64,000 bases of DNA, from NCBI RefSeq assembly GCF_003340495.1, contig NZ_QASA01000001.1, positions 4,712,001 to 4,776,000 on the forward strand, read 5' to 3'. The notes beneath the pieces were generated by a model. The model was not told the origin of the DNA and made no database searches. It saw nothing but the letters and a program-made list of their open reading frames with translations. Each line of letters opens with the position of its first letter. Position 1 is the stretch's first letter. The translations under genes and the position numbers were made by a program. Below, one piece after another: positions 31,682 to 41,059 of this stretch. The DNA comes from Adhaeribacter pallidiroseus (lineage in GTDB: Bacteria > Bacteroidota > Bacteroidia > Cytophagales > Hymenobacteraceae).

Positions 31682-32701
31682 ATGCAACAAATTACTGCTC
31701 TGAAGGATCTGCTTCAGGAACCAAAAGAGATTCTGATCACCACTCACCATAAACCCGATGCCGATGCATTAGGTTCTTCGCTGGGTTTAGCCGGATACTT
31801 GAAAAAGAAAGGCCATGTAGTTACAGTAGTTACACCCTCCGATTATCCGGACTTTTTAAATTGGATGAACGGCAACAACGATGTAATAACCTACGATACA
31901 GCTACAAACGACGAACTGGTTAAAAAATTAATAAATCAAGCCGAAGTTATATTTTGCCTCGATTTCTCGTCTTTAAGCCGAATTAACGAAATGGGGCCTT
32001 ACGTGCAGGAAGCATCCGCTACGAAAGTACTCGTCGATCATCACCTGGACCCCGAAGACTTCGCCCAATTAATTTTCTCTGATACCCGAGCCGCCGCTAC
32101 GGCCGAGATCGTTTTTGAGCTGATCCGGGATTTAGGTGATCAAGCCTTAATTGATGTGCACATTGGCGAATGTTTATACGCCGGCATCATGACCGATACC
32201 GGATCGTTCCGGCACCCGAGTACTTCGCGTAATGTGCATTTAATTATTGCGGAATTATTGCAGGTGGGCGTTAATACTTCCAACATTCACCGGCTTATTT
32301 ACGATAGCCACACCGAAACCCGCCTCCGTTTTCTGGGTTACGTGTTAAAAGATAAATTAACGGTACTCCGCGAATTCCGAACGGCCTACATTGCCATTAC
32401 TGCCGAAGAATTAAAAAAATACGATTCTAAAACCGGTGATACCGAAGGTCTCGTAAATTTTGCGTTGTCGATTGAGGGAGTGGTTTTTGCGGCTTTAATC
32501 ATCGATCGGGTCAACGCCGTTAAAATGTCCTTCCGTTCGGTAGGCAATTTTTCGGTAAATGATTTTGCCCGCAAACATTTTCAAGGAGGCGGCCACCGCA
32601 ATGCGGCCGGGGGTATTGCGTTTGAACCACTTGCCGCTACTTTATCCCGTTTTCTGCAAATTTTACCGGAGTATCAAGACCAACTATTAAAAGATAATTA
32701 A
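31682..32701 (+). CDS. DHH family phosphoesterase (NrnA-like oligoribonuclease / pAp phosphatase)
   Basis: The 339-residue protein has the DHH domain with HHKPDADALGS (22-32), DFSSLSR (about 94-100) and the DHH triad itself at 119-121 (VDHHLD), then a DHHA1 domain with GGGHRNAAGG (about 302-311). Family members degrade short RNA oligonucleotides and 3'-phosphoadenosine 5'-phosphate. The three FKBP lipoprotein genes follow on the same strand; the first starts 20 bases after this stop, which suggests co-transcription. Confidence 0.92.
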   Translation: MQQITALKDLLQEPKEILITTHHKPDADALGSSLGLAGYLKKKGHVVTVVTPSDYPDFLNWMNGNNDVITYDTATNDELVKKLINQAEVIFCLDFSSLSRINEMGPYVQEASATKVLVDHHLDPEDFAQLIFSDTRAAATAEIVFELIRDLGDQALIDVHIGECLYAGIMTDTGSFRHPSTSRNVHLIIAELLQVGVNTSNIHRLIYDSHTETRLRFLGYVLKDKLTVLREFRTAYIAITAEELKKYDSKTGDTEGLVNFALSIEGVVFAALIIDRVNAVKMSFRSVGNFSVNDFARKHFQGGGHRNAAGGIAFEPLAATLSRFLQILPEYQDQLLKDN

Positions 32702-32721
32702 TTCGTAAACCTAAATTTAAA

Positions 32722-33663
32722 ATGTTAAAAAAAGTAAACTTTTTCGTACCGGTAATTGCCGGTTTTTGCTTGCTACAGGCCTGTAATAAAAAATCTGTAG
32801 ATTTTAAGAAAGCTGATAATGGCGTTGAATATAAGTTATTTGCAAAAGATAAATCCGGGAAATTTGAACCTAAAACGGCTCCTGCTAAAACCGACACGGT
32901 GGGTAAACCAAAAGAAGGCCAGGTACTTACCATGGAAATGAAGTATTTTACTCAGACGAAAGCAGGTAAAGACACTATATTGTTTGATACCCGCAAAAAC
33001 GGCTTCCCGGTGCAGATCCCAATTATGAAATCTACTTTTAAAGGTGGTTTAGAAGATGCTTTCTCGTTGGTCAGACCGGGTGATAGCGCCGTTTTCCGGA
33101 TTAGTGCCGATTCGTTGTTCGCCAAAACCTTCCAACAACCTATGCCGCCGTTTATTAAAAAAGGCTCGCAGTTAACCTTCCATGTGCTGGCGCAAAAAGT
33201 ACAATCGCAGCAAGAGGCCATGATGGATCAGCAGAAAATGATGATGGAATTCATGGAGAAGCAAAACAAAAAAGATGAAAAAGTTATCCAGGATTACGTT
33301 AAAAAAGAAGGCTTACAAGCCCAAAAGACTGCTTCGGGCTTATATTATGTTGTAACCCAACCGGGTTCCGGAGCTCCGGCTAAAGCCGGCCAAACAGTAG
33401 CCGTTAAATACAAAGGCACTTTATTAGATGGAACCGTATTTGATACCAGCGATAACCCGCAGTTAGGTGGCAAACCTTTTGAATTTACTTTAGGCCAGCA
33501 ACAAGTAATCCGGGGCTGGGACGAGGGTATTGCCTTATTAAATAAAGGCGCTAAAGGTACTTTACTCGTTCCCTCTACTATGGCTTACGGTCCGCAAGCA
33601 CAAGGCAAAATTCCGGCTAACTCGGTGCTGCGTTTCGACGTTGAACTAGTAGACGTTAAATAA
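32722..33663 (+). CDS. FKBP-type peptidyl-prolyl isomerase lipoprotein (two FKBP-like domains)
   Basis: The 313-residue protein has a lipoprotein signal peptide with the modified Cys21 (LLQAC). Residues about 60-160 form a degenerate FKBP-like domain and, after a Met/Lys/Gln-rich helix (about 162-190), residues 205-313 form a complete FKBP domain (GQTVAVKYKGTLLDGTVFD, QQQVIRGWDEGIALL, AYGPQAQGKIPANS). It should catalyse proline isomerisation of proteins in the periplasm or at the outer membrane. It is first of three tandem FKBP lipoprotein genes. Confidence 0.9.
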   Translation: MLKKVNFFVPVIAGFCLLQACNKKSVDFKKADNGVEYKLFAKDKSGKFEPKTAPAKTDTVGKPKEGQVLTMEMKYFTQTKAGKDTILFDTRKNGFPVQIPIMKSTFKGGLEDAFSLVRPGDSAVFRISADSLFAKTFQQPMPPFIKKGSQLTFHVLAQKVQSQQEAMMDQQKMMMEFMEKQNKKDEKVIQDYVKKEGLQAQKTASGLYYVVTQPGSGAPAKAGQTVAVKYKGTLLDGTVFDTSDNPQLGGKPFEFTLGQQQVIRGWDEGIALLNKGAKGTLLVPSTMAYGPQAQGKIPANSVLRFDVELVDVK

Positions 33664-33843
33664 TTGTTTGTTCTAATAGGATAGTGTAAGATACTGATCC
33701 CGAAACAGTTAAAACCTGAGATAAGTTAAATTCAGAATAGGTTGCCGCAATAAACAAATTACACGGCCGTTTTGGATTTAGCTTAAATCCTGCTAAAAGA
33801 CCGGGGAATTAAATCCTATTTTTAACAAAACCTTATTACATTT

Positions 33844-34428
33844 ATGAACCTTAAAAACACCTTCACCACCTTTACTAGTAATCGTTTACTAACGACTATT
33901 TTTATCTTTTTAAGTGTTACCGCTTTTTACAGTTGTAACAACAATAATGAACTGGAAGACGAAGCCCGTCGCCAGGAAGAAGCGTATAAACGCCAATTAG
34001 GCATTGATACAGTTTTAATTCAGAGCTATGTGGCTAGTAAAGGCATCCCTAATGTGCAACGTACTCCTTACCAAGGGTTATACTATGCGGTGCAAACGCC
34101 CGGTACCGGCGACAAAGCCGAAATCAATAAAACGGTAGTTACCCATTACACTTTAACTAATTTTAAAGGCGACACCTTGGATACCTCCCGCAAAGCTCGT
34201 ACAGATCCAAGTACTGGTCAAAAAGTTATTCAGCCATTAACTTTTTTACTGAGTCCAAACACCAACATTCTTACTGGTTTTCAACAAGGTGTTTCGCTGA
34301 TGCGGGTGGGAGAAAAATCTAAATTCTTTTTATCGTCTGGCCTGGCTTACGGAGCACAAGGAAGTGGCAATACTATTCCACCAAACACAAACCTGATTTT
34401 TGATATTGAGTTACTGCAAGTAAAATAA
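33844..34428 (+). CDS. FKBP-type peptidyl-prolyl isomerase lipoprotein
   Basis: The 194-residue protein has a signal peptide with a probable lipobox at Cys31 (AFYSC) and a single C-terminal FKBP domain (about 90-194; QTPGTGDKAEINKTVVTHY, TGFQQGVSLMRVGEKSKFF, AYGAQGSGNTIPPNT). It resembles the GldI-type gliding-motility isomerases of Bacteroidota, but that identity is not proven. The next gene starts 9 bases downstream. Confidence 0.85.
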   Translation: MNLKNTFTTFTSNRLLTTIFIFLSVTAFYSCNNNNELEDEARRQEEAYKRQLGIDTVLIQSYVASKGIPNVQRTPYQGLYYAVQTPGTGDKAEINKTVVTHYTLTNFKGDTLDTSRKARTDPSTGQKVIQPLTFLLSPNTNILTGFQQGVSLMRVGEKSKFFLSSGLAYGAQGSGNTIPPNTNLIFDIELLQVK

Positions 34429-34437
34429 TCTGATTGT

Positions 34438-34962
34438 ATGCTCCAGACCTTTAAATTTGCCTGGCCTAGTCCGGTGTTTGTTTTACTTGTATTACTCAGC
34501 CTGGCGGGTTGTAAAAGTAAAGATCCTTACGAAGAATACGAAAAAAGACAACGGGAGCAAGACGACCTGTTCATTCAGGAATACTTAACCGGTAATAAAA
34601 TCACAAATTTTACCAAATCTACTACTGGTTTATATTATTTGCCTCAGCAAGTTGGTACCGGTGCTAAAATACAGCTGGGCAATTCCGTTACGATGCATTA
34701 CATCGGCCGGTTTTTAAATGGTCAGAAATTTGAATCGTCTTACGATACGGGAGTACCCCTTACTTTTACGGTAGGCGGAAATGTGGCTTCTAACGGCACT
34801 CCTGTACTGAAGGGAATGAATGAAGGAATTGTTTTAATGAATAATCTGGAAAAGTCTACCCTTATTATTCCTTCGCATTTAGGTTATGGCCGCTCGAATT
34901 ATGGTTATGTGCCTGCCGGAACCGTGCTAGTTTATGAGCTGACGATATTAGATGTAAAGTAA
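34438..34962 (+). CDS. FKBP-type peptidyl-prolyl isomerase lipoprotein
   Basis: The 174-residue protein has a lipoprotein signal with Cys25 (SLAGC) and one FKBP domain (about 75-174; NSVTMHYIGRFLNGQKFESS, VLKGMNEGIVLMNNLEKSTLI, GYGRSNYGYVPAGTVL). It is the third of three consecutive isomerase lipoproteins. Their divergence suggests old duplication with separate client proteins, though this is inference. A terminator follows. Confidence 0.87.
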   Translation: MLQTFKFAWPSPVFVLLVLLSLAGCKSKDPYEEYEKRQREQDDLFIQEYLTGNKITNFTKSTTGLYYLPQQVGTGAKIQLGNSVTMHYIGRFLNGQKFESSYDTGVPLTFTVGGNVASNGTPVLKGMNEGIVLMNNLEKSTLIIPSHLGYGRSNYGYVPAGTVLVYELTILDVK

Positions 34963-34989
34963 CGAATAACTTCTTATGATTTGAAAGCG

Positions 34990-35020
34990 CGCTATCTTGC
35001 AGAAGGTAGCGTGTTCTTTT
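34990..35020 (+). terminator. Terminator after the FKBP lipoprotein genes
   Basis: The stem CGCTATCTT/AAGGTAGCG (one G-T pair) with a GCAG loop is followed by TGTTCTTTT, about 28 bases beyond the last stop. Confidence 0.75.
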
Positions 35021-35101
35021 AAAATTTGTTGTATCAGAAGAGCTTTATCGATTAAAAGTAATCCAGCGGTTTTATCCTGGTTTTCCGTAGCAGCAGTTAA
35101 T

Positions 35102-35809
35102 TTAATCCGAAAGTACTTCGGAGAGTACTTGCAAGGATTTGATTTCGCCGAGTTTTTCTACGTGTAGCTGGTAGTAGCGGATTAAAATCAACAGCAACTC
35201 TTTCCGGACTTTGCTGTTCATAAACACCTCCTCGGAGCTCTGCATTAAGGCATCGAAGTAGGCTTCAAACATTTGGAAGTGCAGCACTGAGCCCCGGCTT
35301 TGAGTAGCGGCACCCGCCGAAAAAGCTACCTGCGACGTGATATCGGCTCCTGATGTTGGGCCAAAACCTAAATAATGTGATAACTGCAACAAAAAGAATA
35401 AATGAAAATTACCAAAACTTTGCTCCTGCCGATCGAAGTAGATAATTGAATCGTATAAAAAGTTAAACAAAGGGGGATTTTCTTCTTCTTCCTGAATGGT
35501 GTGGGCCAGCATTTCCGATAAAAACAAAACCATACTGCTTTTAAAAGTATTGAACGGAATGCTGGCAAACGGATAACTGCACTTATACTCCGAGATGCGG
35601 GTAATACCTCCTTTGGGGGAAGTATATACCACCATATCCAGCAAAGTAAAAGGTTGGAACAAAGCAATCCGGGCACCAGGTCCTTTCTTCCGGACACTGT
35701 TCACAATGTAGGTTTGCAAACCCAATTGTTCGGTATATACTCGCGCAATAATAGAGGTTTCCCGAAATTTTATAAAATTCAGAACAATACCACGGGTTTT
35801 TACCAGCAC
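35102..35809 (-). CDS. recO: DNA repair protein RecO
   Basis: RecO helps RecR load RecA on gapped DNA. I choose GTG at 35809, giving 235 residues and the family opening (M)LVKTRGIVLNFIKFRETSII, because the 24 codons upstream of it are encoded by repeat sequence (35822-35853) and not by a normal RecO N-terminus. The OB fold (1-80) and helical C-terminal part (LLQLSHYLGFGPT) are recognisable. The zinc-binding cysteines found in some RecO proteins are absent, as is common in this phylum. It lies downstream of porZ. Confidence 0.92.
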   Translation of the reverse strand: MLVKTRGIVLNFIKFRETSIIARVYTEQLGLQTYIVNSVRKKGPGARIALFQPFTLLDMVVYTSPKGGITRISEYKCSYPFASIPFNTFKSSMVLFLSEMLAHTIQEEEENPPLFNFLYDSIIYFDRQEQSFGNFHLFFLLQLSHYLGFGPTSGADITSQVAFSAGAATQSRGSVLHFQMFEAYFDALMQSSEEVFMNSKVRKELLLILIRYYQLHVEKLGEIKSLQVLSEVLSD

Positions 35810-35821
35810 CGTTTGGGAGTT

Positions 35822-36065
35822 TAGAGTTATAAGTTTAAAGTTATAAGTTAAACGTGTAGTAACCCAGAAGGATTTTACCAAACCAACCTGCTGATACAGC
35901 TTTTAGCTAAACTCAGCTTAATTGTAATGAATCGCGTCTTCATTATTACTATACTTAACACTCTATTATTATTTAAAATTTAAATAAATGTTGGGGTAGG
36001 AACCAAGCGAAATAATAATCTTTCAATTTTCAAATTTGTAACTTGTAACCTGTAACCTGTAACTC
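35822..36065. repeat. Intergenic inverted-repeat element, porZ-recO
   Basis: On the minus strand an arm of GTTACAGG units starts at the porZ stop codon (36065 to about 36022). The inverted partner (AGTTATAAGTTTAAAGTTAT, 35825-35850) lies just before the recO start. The element fills the whole gap between the two genes. Confidence 0.6.
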
Positions 36066-38370
36066 AATCTATCACGGCTATTTTACTTACGCAGCTTTGG
36101 CTGCCGTCGGGCGTAGAGCTAAACACGATGTATATCCCGGATTTTACGCGTTTACCCGCCACGTTGCGGGTATTCCAGGCCACGGTACCGCCCGCGGCTT
36201 TGGTTTCGTAAACCAGACGGCCAGCACTATCGGTTATTTTAACGTGCGCATTGTTGGGCAATCCCGAAATACCTACCACGCCATCGTACTCGGGTCGCAC
36301 CGGATTCGGGAAAACCGAAGCACAATCTGGCTTACCTGCTGTAACGGTAGCGCTGCCCCGGTAACTTACCAAACCCGCATCGGTAGCAACAAATACTTCT
36401 CCGGTTTTGTGATTAATGCTGATATCCTGGATTTTGTCGGATAGCAAAGGGCTATTTTGTGTGTTAAAGTTAGCCAGCAACTTATCGGCTTCTTCATTAA
36501 ACAGCCACAAGCCGGCATCGGTACCTACCCATTTGCGGTTTCCGCCATCTACGGCAATTGCCCGCACAATTTGGCCTTCCAGGGCTGGCCGGCCGTTTAT
36601 AATGGGTAATGTGGCTACAAAATCACTGCTAAAAGCTTGCGCCGGATCATAAAAACCAGCGATTCCGTTATTGGTTCCCACCCAGATGGCATTGTTGCGG
36701 TCCCTGGCCAGAGTGTATACGTCCAGACCGGGTAAGTTAACATTGCCGGGAGTCAGGTGTTTAAAATTGTTCGTGGTTTCGTCGAATACCAGCAAGCCTT
36801 TTACACTCGTGCCGTTTTTACTCAAAGCCAGCCATTTAAAGTTATTATCATCAATAACAATCCGCTCCAGGTTGCTGCCATCGGCAAACCCCGGAAAAGA
36901 AAAAGATTGCCAGGTGTTATCGGGTTTTAGTACGTGCAAACCCGGTAAGTTCGGAAACTGGTGCCGGTTAATAACCCAAGTATTTCCCGAAGCATCGACG
37001 GCTACATCCGGCACGCGGGTAAAGTTATTGTTGGTATTAAGCGAGCTAAGTAAAGGACTGTTCGTGGGGTTGTAAATTTTAAAATTTCCCAAACCGCTCC
37101 ATTCCACTAAGCCGCCGCCGTAAGAGCCCAGGTATAATTTGTTATTTACAGGATTGCGCACAGCTCGGGTTAAATCCGTAAGGGTCGGAAATTGATTCGG
37201 ATCGGTTTGCACCCAGGCGGTATAGTTGGTCCATTGGCCGTTGGTGTACTCGTAAAAGCCGGCTTTGGCGCCCCGTTGTTCGTACGATTGGTTATAACCG
37301 CCTTCTAATACAAAAGTGGATGTATTATCGGAATACACGCTAAAGGCCTGATTCGAGAACGGACCCGCCGGTACGTGGGCCGTATACGTATTATTTTGCA
37401 ACTGAATTAAGCCGCGGCTAAAATCGGCAAACCAATAGGTTTGACCGGTACTTTGCAGGGCAGCCCGGGGTTGCGCCAGCAACGGATCGTCATACATTTG
37501 CACGTTATTAGCCGCATCCAGTAAGAGCACATTAACCGAAGTAGAAATAAGCAAATGATCGGCACTGGCGTTTAACTGAAAAGCTTCCGTTCCAGTAAGG
37601 CTAGCTGCCGTGGGCAGCCATTTTTTGCCACTAAATTTTAAAATTTTATCTTGGTTAAGGCCCGCGTAAATGCTACCGGCAAAGGTAGCAATGGTTTTAC
37701 TGGTGAATGTTTCGGGTAGTCCAGCATCTGTTTTAAAAATACGCCAGCTTTGGTAGTTCAAGAGATTGGTGCCTGTTAAAGCCGCTCCCATTAGGCCATT
37801 AGACGTCGCTAAATAAATGCTGTCGTTGAGAGTAGTACTAGCGTACACGTTTAAAATTTGCCCAGCCGGCCCCAGGTTGCTGTAGGTTTCTTTAATTTCC
37901 AGTTTTTGCAAATCCAATACTACCACACCAAAAGTGCTGGCCAGATAAGCGAACTTATCTCGAAAAGCAATTTGATGAATAATTTTTTCGCCGGTGATGG
38001 GTTTACGGGCAATATCGGTAATGGGGAGTATCTCACCGTTACGTATTAAATCCAGGTGGGCATCTTCGTAGGCGATTACCAGGGTTTGGGTGCTGGGTTC
38101 GTAGGCCAGGGTACTAATATTGATGTCATGAAAGCCATCGGATTTGGAAAGGGTTTTTAATTCATTAAATGCGGGATCGAAAGAAAAAAAGCCGTCTTCG
38201 GTGGCGCAGTAGATAACTCCATCTGCTTCGGCAATGGCCTTGGCGCGGTTATAAGGCACGTGCACCTGCCATTGCCCAATTTCTAAGGTACTTTGCTGCG
38301 CCCCAGCATTTTGGCAAAAAAGCAAACTTAGCACGATCCAGACAAAATATTTACCTCCCTGATTGATCAT
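36064..38370 (-). CDS. porZ: Type IX secretion system protein PorZ (beta-propeller protein with T9SS-type C-terminal domain)
   Basis: The 768-residue protein has a signal peptide (1 to about 25, ending NAGAQQ) and then many two-component-regulator-type propeller repeats (for example GVIYCATEDGFFSFD, AIWVGTNNGIAGF, KWVGTDAGLWLF), enough for two propellers. It ends with a C-terminal domain of T9SS type (VFPNPVRPEYDGVVGISGL to SGIYIVF). Size and layout match PorZ of Porphyromonas gingivalis, which is part of the surface attachment complex that links cargo to lipopolysaccharide. The proximity to recO agrees with my memory of other Bacteroidota. A generic propeller surface protein is the alternative. 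Confidence 0.72.
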   Translation of the reverse strand: MINQGGKYFVWIVLSLLFCQNAGAQQSTLEIGQWQVHVPYNRAKAIAEADGVIYCATEDGFFSFDPAFNELKTLSKSDGFHDINISTLAYEPSTQTLVIAYEDAHLDLIRNGEILPITDIARKPITGEKIIHQIAFRDKFAYLASTFGVVVLDLQKLEIKETYSNLGPAGQILNVYASTTLNDSIYLATSNGLMGAALTGTNLLNYQSWRIFKTDAGLPETFTSKTIATFAGSIYAGLNQDKILKFSGKKWLPTAASLTGTEAFQLNASADHLLISTSVNVLLLDAANNVQMYDDPLLAQPRAALQSTGQTYWFADFSRGLIQLQNNTYTAHVPAGPFSNQAFSVYSDNTSTFVLEGGYNQSYEQRGAKAGFYEYTNGQWTNYTAWVQTDPNQFPTLTDLTRAVRNPVNNKLYLGSYGGGLVEWSGLGNFKIYNPTNSPLLSSLNTNNNFTRVPDVAVDASGNTWVINRHQFPNLPGLHVLKPDNTWQSFSFPGFADGSNLERIVIDDNNFKWLALSKNGTSVKGLLVFDETTNNFKHLTPGNVNLPGLDVYTLARDRNNAIWVGTNNGIAGFYDPAQAFSSDFVATLPIINGRPALEGQIVRAIAVDGGNRKWVGTDAGLWLFNEEADKLLANFNTQNSPLLSDKIQDISINHKTGEVFVATDAGLVSYRGSATVTAGKPDCASVFPNPVRPEYDGVVGISGLPNNAHVKITDSAGRLVYETKAAGGTVAWNTRNVAGKRVKSGIYIVFSSTPDGSQSCVSKIAVID

Positions 38371-38427
38371 GCGCTAAAAGCTTCTGGCACTTGGTATAAA
38401 TTTAAATCAGATAAATAGTATGAGGCC

Positions 38428-38709
38428 TTAATCTCCCGGAGAAATAAACTGAATTCCGCCAATCCGGCCATCTTTTAAAATATCCAGCACAAACATACCG
38501 CGATCGGCATCTTCCAAAATCAAATTTTCTTTAAACTGCCACTCCGAGCCGGGTAAATCCGGATTTTTCGTGTTCACGAAATAGATATAATCTTTTTTCT
38601 CCCACACGCCCCGGGTGCATTGCCCGGCCGCTTCTATAATTTCGGGTTTTTCGGGTAGTTGTTCTTCTAACAAAGTAACCAACCAATTCGGGTTATATTT
38701 TACCCACAT
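38428..38709 (-). CDS. Conserved hypothetical protein (93 aa)
   Basis: This small soluble protein (MWVKYNPNWL to QFISPGD) has no signal peptide, membrane helix or motif I can name. Its balanced charge and strong coding character suggest a real gene of the kind restricted to Cytophagales. It lies between tdk and porZ on the same strand, with gaps of 92 and 57 bases, so co-transcription with either is possible. Confidence 0.6.
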   Translation of the reverse strand: MWVKYNPNWLVTLLEEQLPEKPEIIEAAGQCTRGVWEKKDYIYFVNTKNPDLPGSEWQFKENLILEDADRGMFVLDILKDGRIGGIQFISPGD

Positions 38710-38801
38710 ACGTTTTTAAACCTAATAATTACCAACAGCTATTTAAACCTATTCAGGGCTATTTAGTAGCCGCTAACTTTCTTTTTTAAAATTTTTACTT
38801 T

Positions 38802-39401
38802 TTACAACAGCAAACCCTGCTGCTGCATGCCTTCCAGGAAACAATTGCGGCAACGGGCTTCGTAGGCGTCGGTTTCACCGAGTAGTATTTTTTCTTTGGA
38901 AGCCGCCACCCGGAAAGAATACGAGGCAATATCGCCGCAGCAAACGCATACCGCGTGCACTTTGGTAACGTATTCGGCTATGGCCATTAAAGCGGGCATC
39001 GGGCCAAAAGGTTTACCTAAATAATCCATATCTAAGCCGGCCGCAATTACCCGGATACCCCGATTGGCCAGGTTGTCGCATACTTCAATCAAACCTTCGT
39101 CGAAAAACTGCGCCTCATCGATGCCTACCACGTCGCAGCTGCTGCCGAGCAGCAACATATCGTGGGCAAACTGCACCGGCGTAGACCGAATGGTGGTGGC
39201 ATTATGCGAGACTACATTCTCCCGATGATAACGGGTATCCACCACCGGTTTAAAAATTTCCACGCGTTGCCGGGCAATGGTGGCTCTATTCAGCCGGCGA
39301 ATCAGTTCCTCGGTTTTCCCCGAGAACATGGCCCCGCAAATTACTTCAATCCATCCGCGTTTAATACTTAGCTTTACTCCAACCCGTGGCTCTATAAACA
39401 C
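38802..39401 (-). CDS. tdk: Thymidine kinase
   Basis: The 199-residue type II thymidine kinase phosphorylates thymidine in the salvage pathway. The P-loop GAMFSGKT is at 23-30, the catalytic DEAQFF at 95-100, and zinc ligands are in VCVCCGD (about 151-157) and CRNC (184-187). The substrate-binding lasso loop lies between the two cysteine pairs. Length is typical. Confidence 0.95.
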   Translation of the reverse strand: MFIEPRVGVKLSIKRGWIEVICGAMFSGKTEELIRRLNRATIARQRVEIFKPVVDTRYHRENVVSHNATTIRSTPVQFAHDMLLLGSSCDVVGIDEAQFFDEGLIEVCDNLANRGIRVIAAGLDMDYLGKPFGPMPALMAIAEYVTKVHAVCVCCGDIASYSFRVAASKEKILLGETDAYEARCRNCFLEGMQQQGLLL

Positions 39402-39488
39402 CTTCTCACTTTTAAATGAATACTTATTCCCAGCTGTTTTAATTAAAATTTTAAAAAAAAATTAACCTAGCCGACTAGCACATCTTTT

Positions 39489-39812
39489 TTATTGTGAATA
39501 ACTTATGTGCGGAAACTTGGTTTGCTCGGGGATGTAGCCGCTTACTTCTCCGCCGGGCAACATACACTGGCAAAGCAACCGTTCGTTATCTTTTAACCGG
39601 TTTTGATTTCGAAATTTATGCTCTGCAGCAGTTAATGCTGTGAAATGCGCCTCGCCAGCGGTAATTACTAACCGGCAAGTGGTGCAACGGCCTTTTGCCC
39701 CGCAAGCGTGCATCCAATCAAGGCCGCTTTCCAGAATGGCTTGCAAAACTGTTTGACCACTAGCTACGTTTATGCCTTTGCCAAACAGGTTTTGTATCCT
39801 TAGTATCGGCAT
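39489..39812 (-). CDS. 2Fe-2S ferredoxin
   Basis: The 107-residue protein has a beta-grasp 2Fe-2S fold with Cys37, Cys43 and Cys46 (CGAKGRCTTC) and Cys81 (LLCQC). The C-x5-C-x2-C spacing is that of adrenodoxin or Isc-type ferredoxins rather than the plant photosynthetic type. It probably passes electrons to a cytoplasmic oxidoreductase; no partner gene is adjacent. Confidence 0.88.
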   Translation of the reverse strand: MPILRIQNLFGKGINVASGQTVLQAILESGLDWMHACGAKGRCTTCRLVITAGEAHFTALTAAEHKFRNQNRLKDNERLLCQCMLPGGEVSGYIPEQTKFPHISYSQ

Positions 39813-39851
39813 TCTTTTTTATCTTTACCAGCCAAACCTAGTCTAGTTGTA

Positions 39852-40985
39852 ATGAAAGACAAATATAATCAAATAAGTGTAGAGCGGTATAGTCGGCAAT
39901 TAGCAAAAGTCTTCTCGGATCATTACTTCAGTGCTTCCGAAACCGTTAACGGGCAGCAACTTATTCATTTTTCGCCCATTAAACAGGTAAACCTATTTTT
40001 AATAAAAGAGTTGTTGCAGCAGTGGAACAATGAGATGGCCAACCTCAAAAGTCCTTATTTCGATTTTGAAAATGAGGACGTAAAAGAAGCGTTGGTGCAG
40101 TTTATGAATGTGCTTTCGCGCAAAATATTAATCCGGCGGCCGCATTTTGAGCCGTTACTGGTCAAATCCATCGCCGATACTTTTTACTGGGTTCTGGATC
40201 CGGTAACAACCTTTGAACAAAAGTTTTTGCAAACGCCGGATGCCTTATCTTCTGATACGCTTATCTCGCAGATTAAATACCTGAGTCTTGATAAAGAATT
40301 AATCCGGGGTTTTATTAATACGCTACCCAAGAAATCAAAAAGCAAGGAATACATTATTAAAGAATTTGAGGAGTACCTGGAGAACCACGCGACCGAAAGA
40401 ACCAAACTGGAAGTCTTACTCACCGAGTTTAATGCTTTACTGGCCATAAAAGCCGAAGATATTCTGATTGAAACCCCGGCACCGGCCGTACCCACCACTA
40501 CCCGCACCGTGGATGAAATTACCGTATCGCCGGAGCGTTTTACCCCGCAGCCCCCAGCCGCCGTACCCGTAAGTCAGCCTAAAGCTCCGGAAACCGTGCC
40601 GGTTTCGTCGGTTAGCCGGGCCAACGGAGTGGCGGAAGGTAATTTAAACGAACGGTACAAAGCCGAACGCGCTACGCCTACTTTAAACGATCAATTTTTA
40701 AAACCCGAGGTGGCGAACATTGCTACCAATCAGATGAGCAAAAAAATTGAATCCTTAAAAGATTCGATCTCGATTAATCAGCGGTTTAGTTTTATAAATG
40801 AGTTATTTAACGGCGAAAACATGGAATACTACCAGGCCATACAAGCCTTGGATAAGTTGGAAGACGCTTCGCAGGCTAAAAATTTCGTTACCCAGGATCT
40901 GGCCAGCCGCTACAATTGGACCCGTAAAGAAGAACACGTGAACAAATTGCTGCGCCTGATCGACCGGAAATTTGCCGATGCTTAA
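39852..40985 (+). CDS. Conserved hypothetical protein (377 aa)
   Basis: The protein is soluble, with no signal peptide or membrane segment. Residues 1-205 are predicted mostly helical (with FSPIKQVNLFLIKELLQQW and FEEYLENHATERTKLEVLL). A Pro/Thr/Val-rich flexible linker (about 210-260) follows, and then a second helical region (about 285-377) with RFSFINELFNGENMEYYQAI, which recalls small helical domains found in other Bacteroidota hypotheticals. I cannot assign a function. It is convergent with rodA across a shared terminator. Confidence 0.65.
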   Translation: MKDKYNQISVERYSRQLAKVFSDHYFSASETVNGQQLIHFSPIKQVNLFLIKELLQQWNNEMANLKSPYFDFENEDVKEALVQFMNVLSRKILIRRPHFEPLLVKSIADTFYWVLDPVTTFEQKFLQTPDALSSDTLISQIKYLSLDKELIRGFINTLPKKSKSKEYIIKEFEEYLENHATERTKLEVLLTEFNALLAIKAEDILIETPAPAVPTTTRTVDEITVSPERFTPQPPAAVPVSQPKAPETVPVSSVSRANGVAEGNLNERYKAERATPTLNDQFLKPEVANIATNQMSKKIESLKDSISINQRFSFINELFNGENMEYYQAIQALDKLEDASQAKNFVTQDLASRYNWTRKEEHVNKLLRLIDRKFADA

Positions 40986-41000
40986 ACAATAAAAATTTAA

Positions 41001-41039
41001 AAAAAAGAGGTCGAAGATTACCTTCGGCCTCTTTTTTTT
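41001..41039. terminator. Bidirectional terminator between the 377-aa hypothetical and rodA
   Basis: The stem AGAGGTCGAAG/CTTCGGCCTCT (with a G-T pair) has a 5-base loop and A and T runs on both sides, between convergent genes. Confidence 0.9.
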
Positions 41040-41059
41040 AAATTTTTAACAGACTTCTA

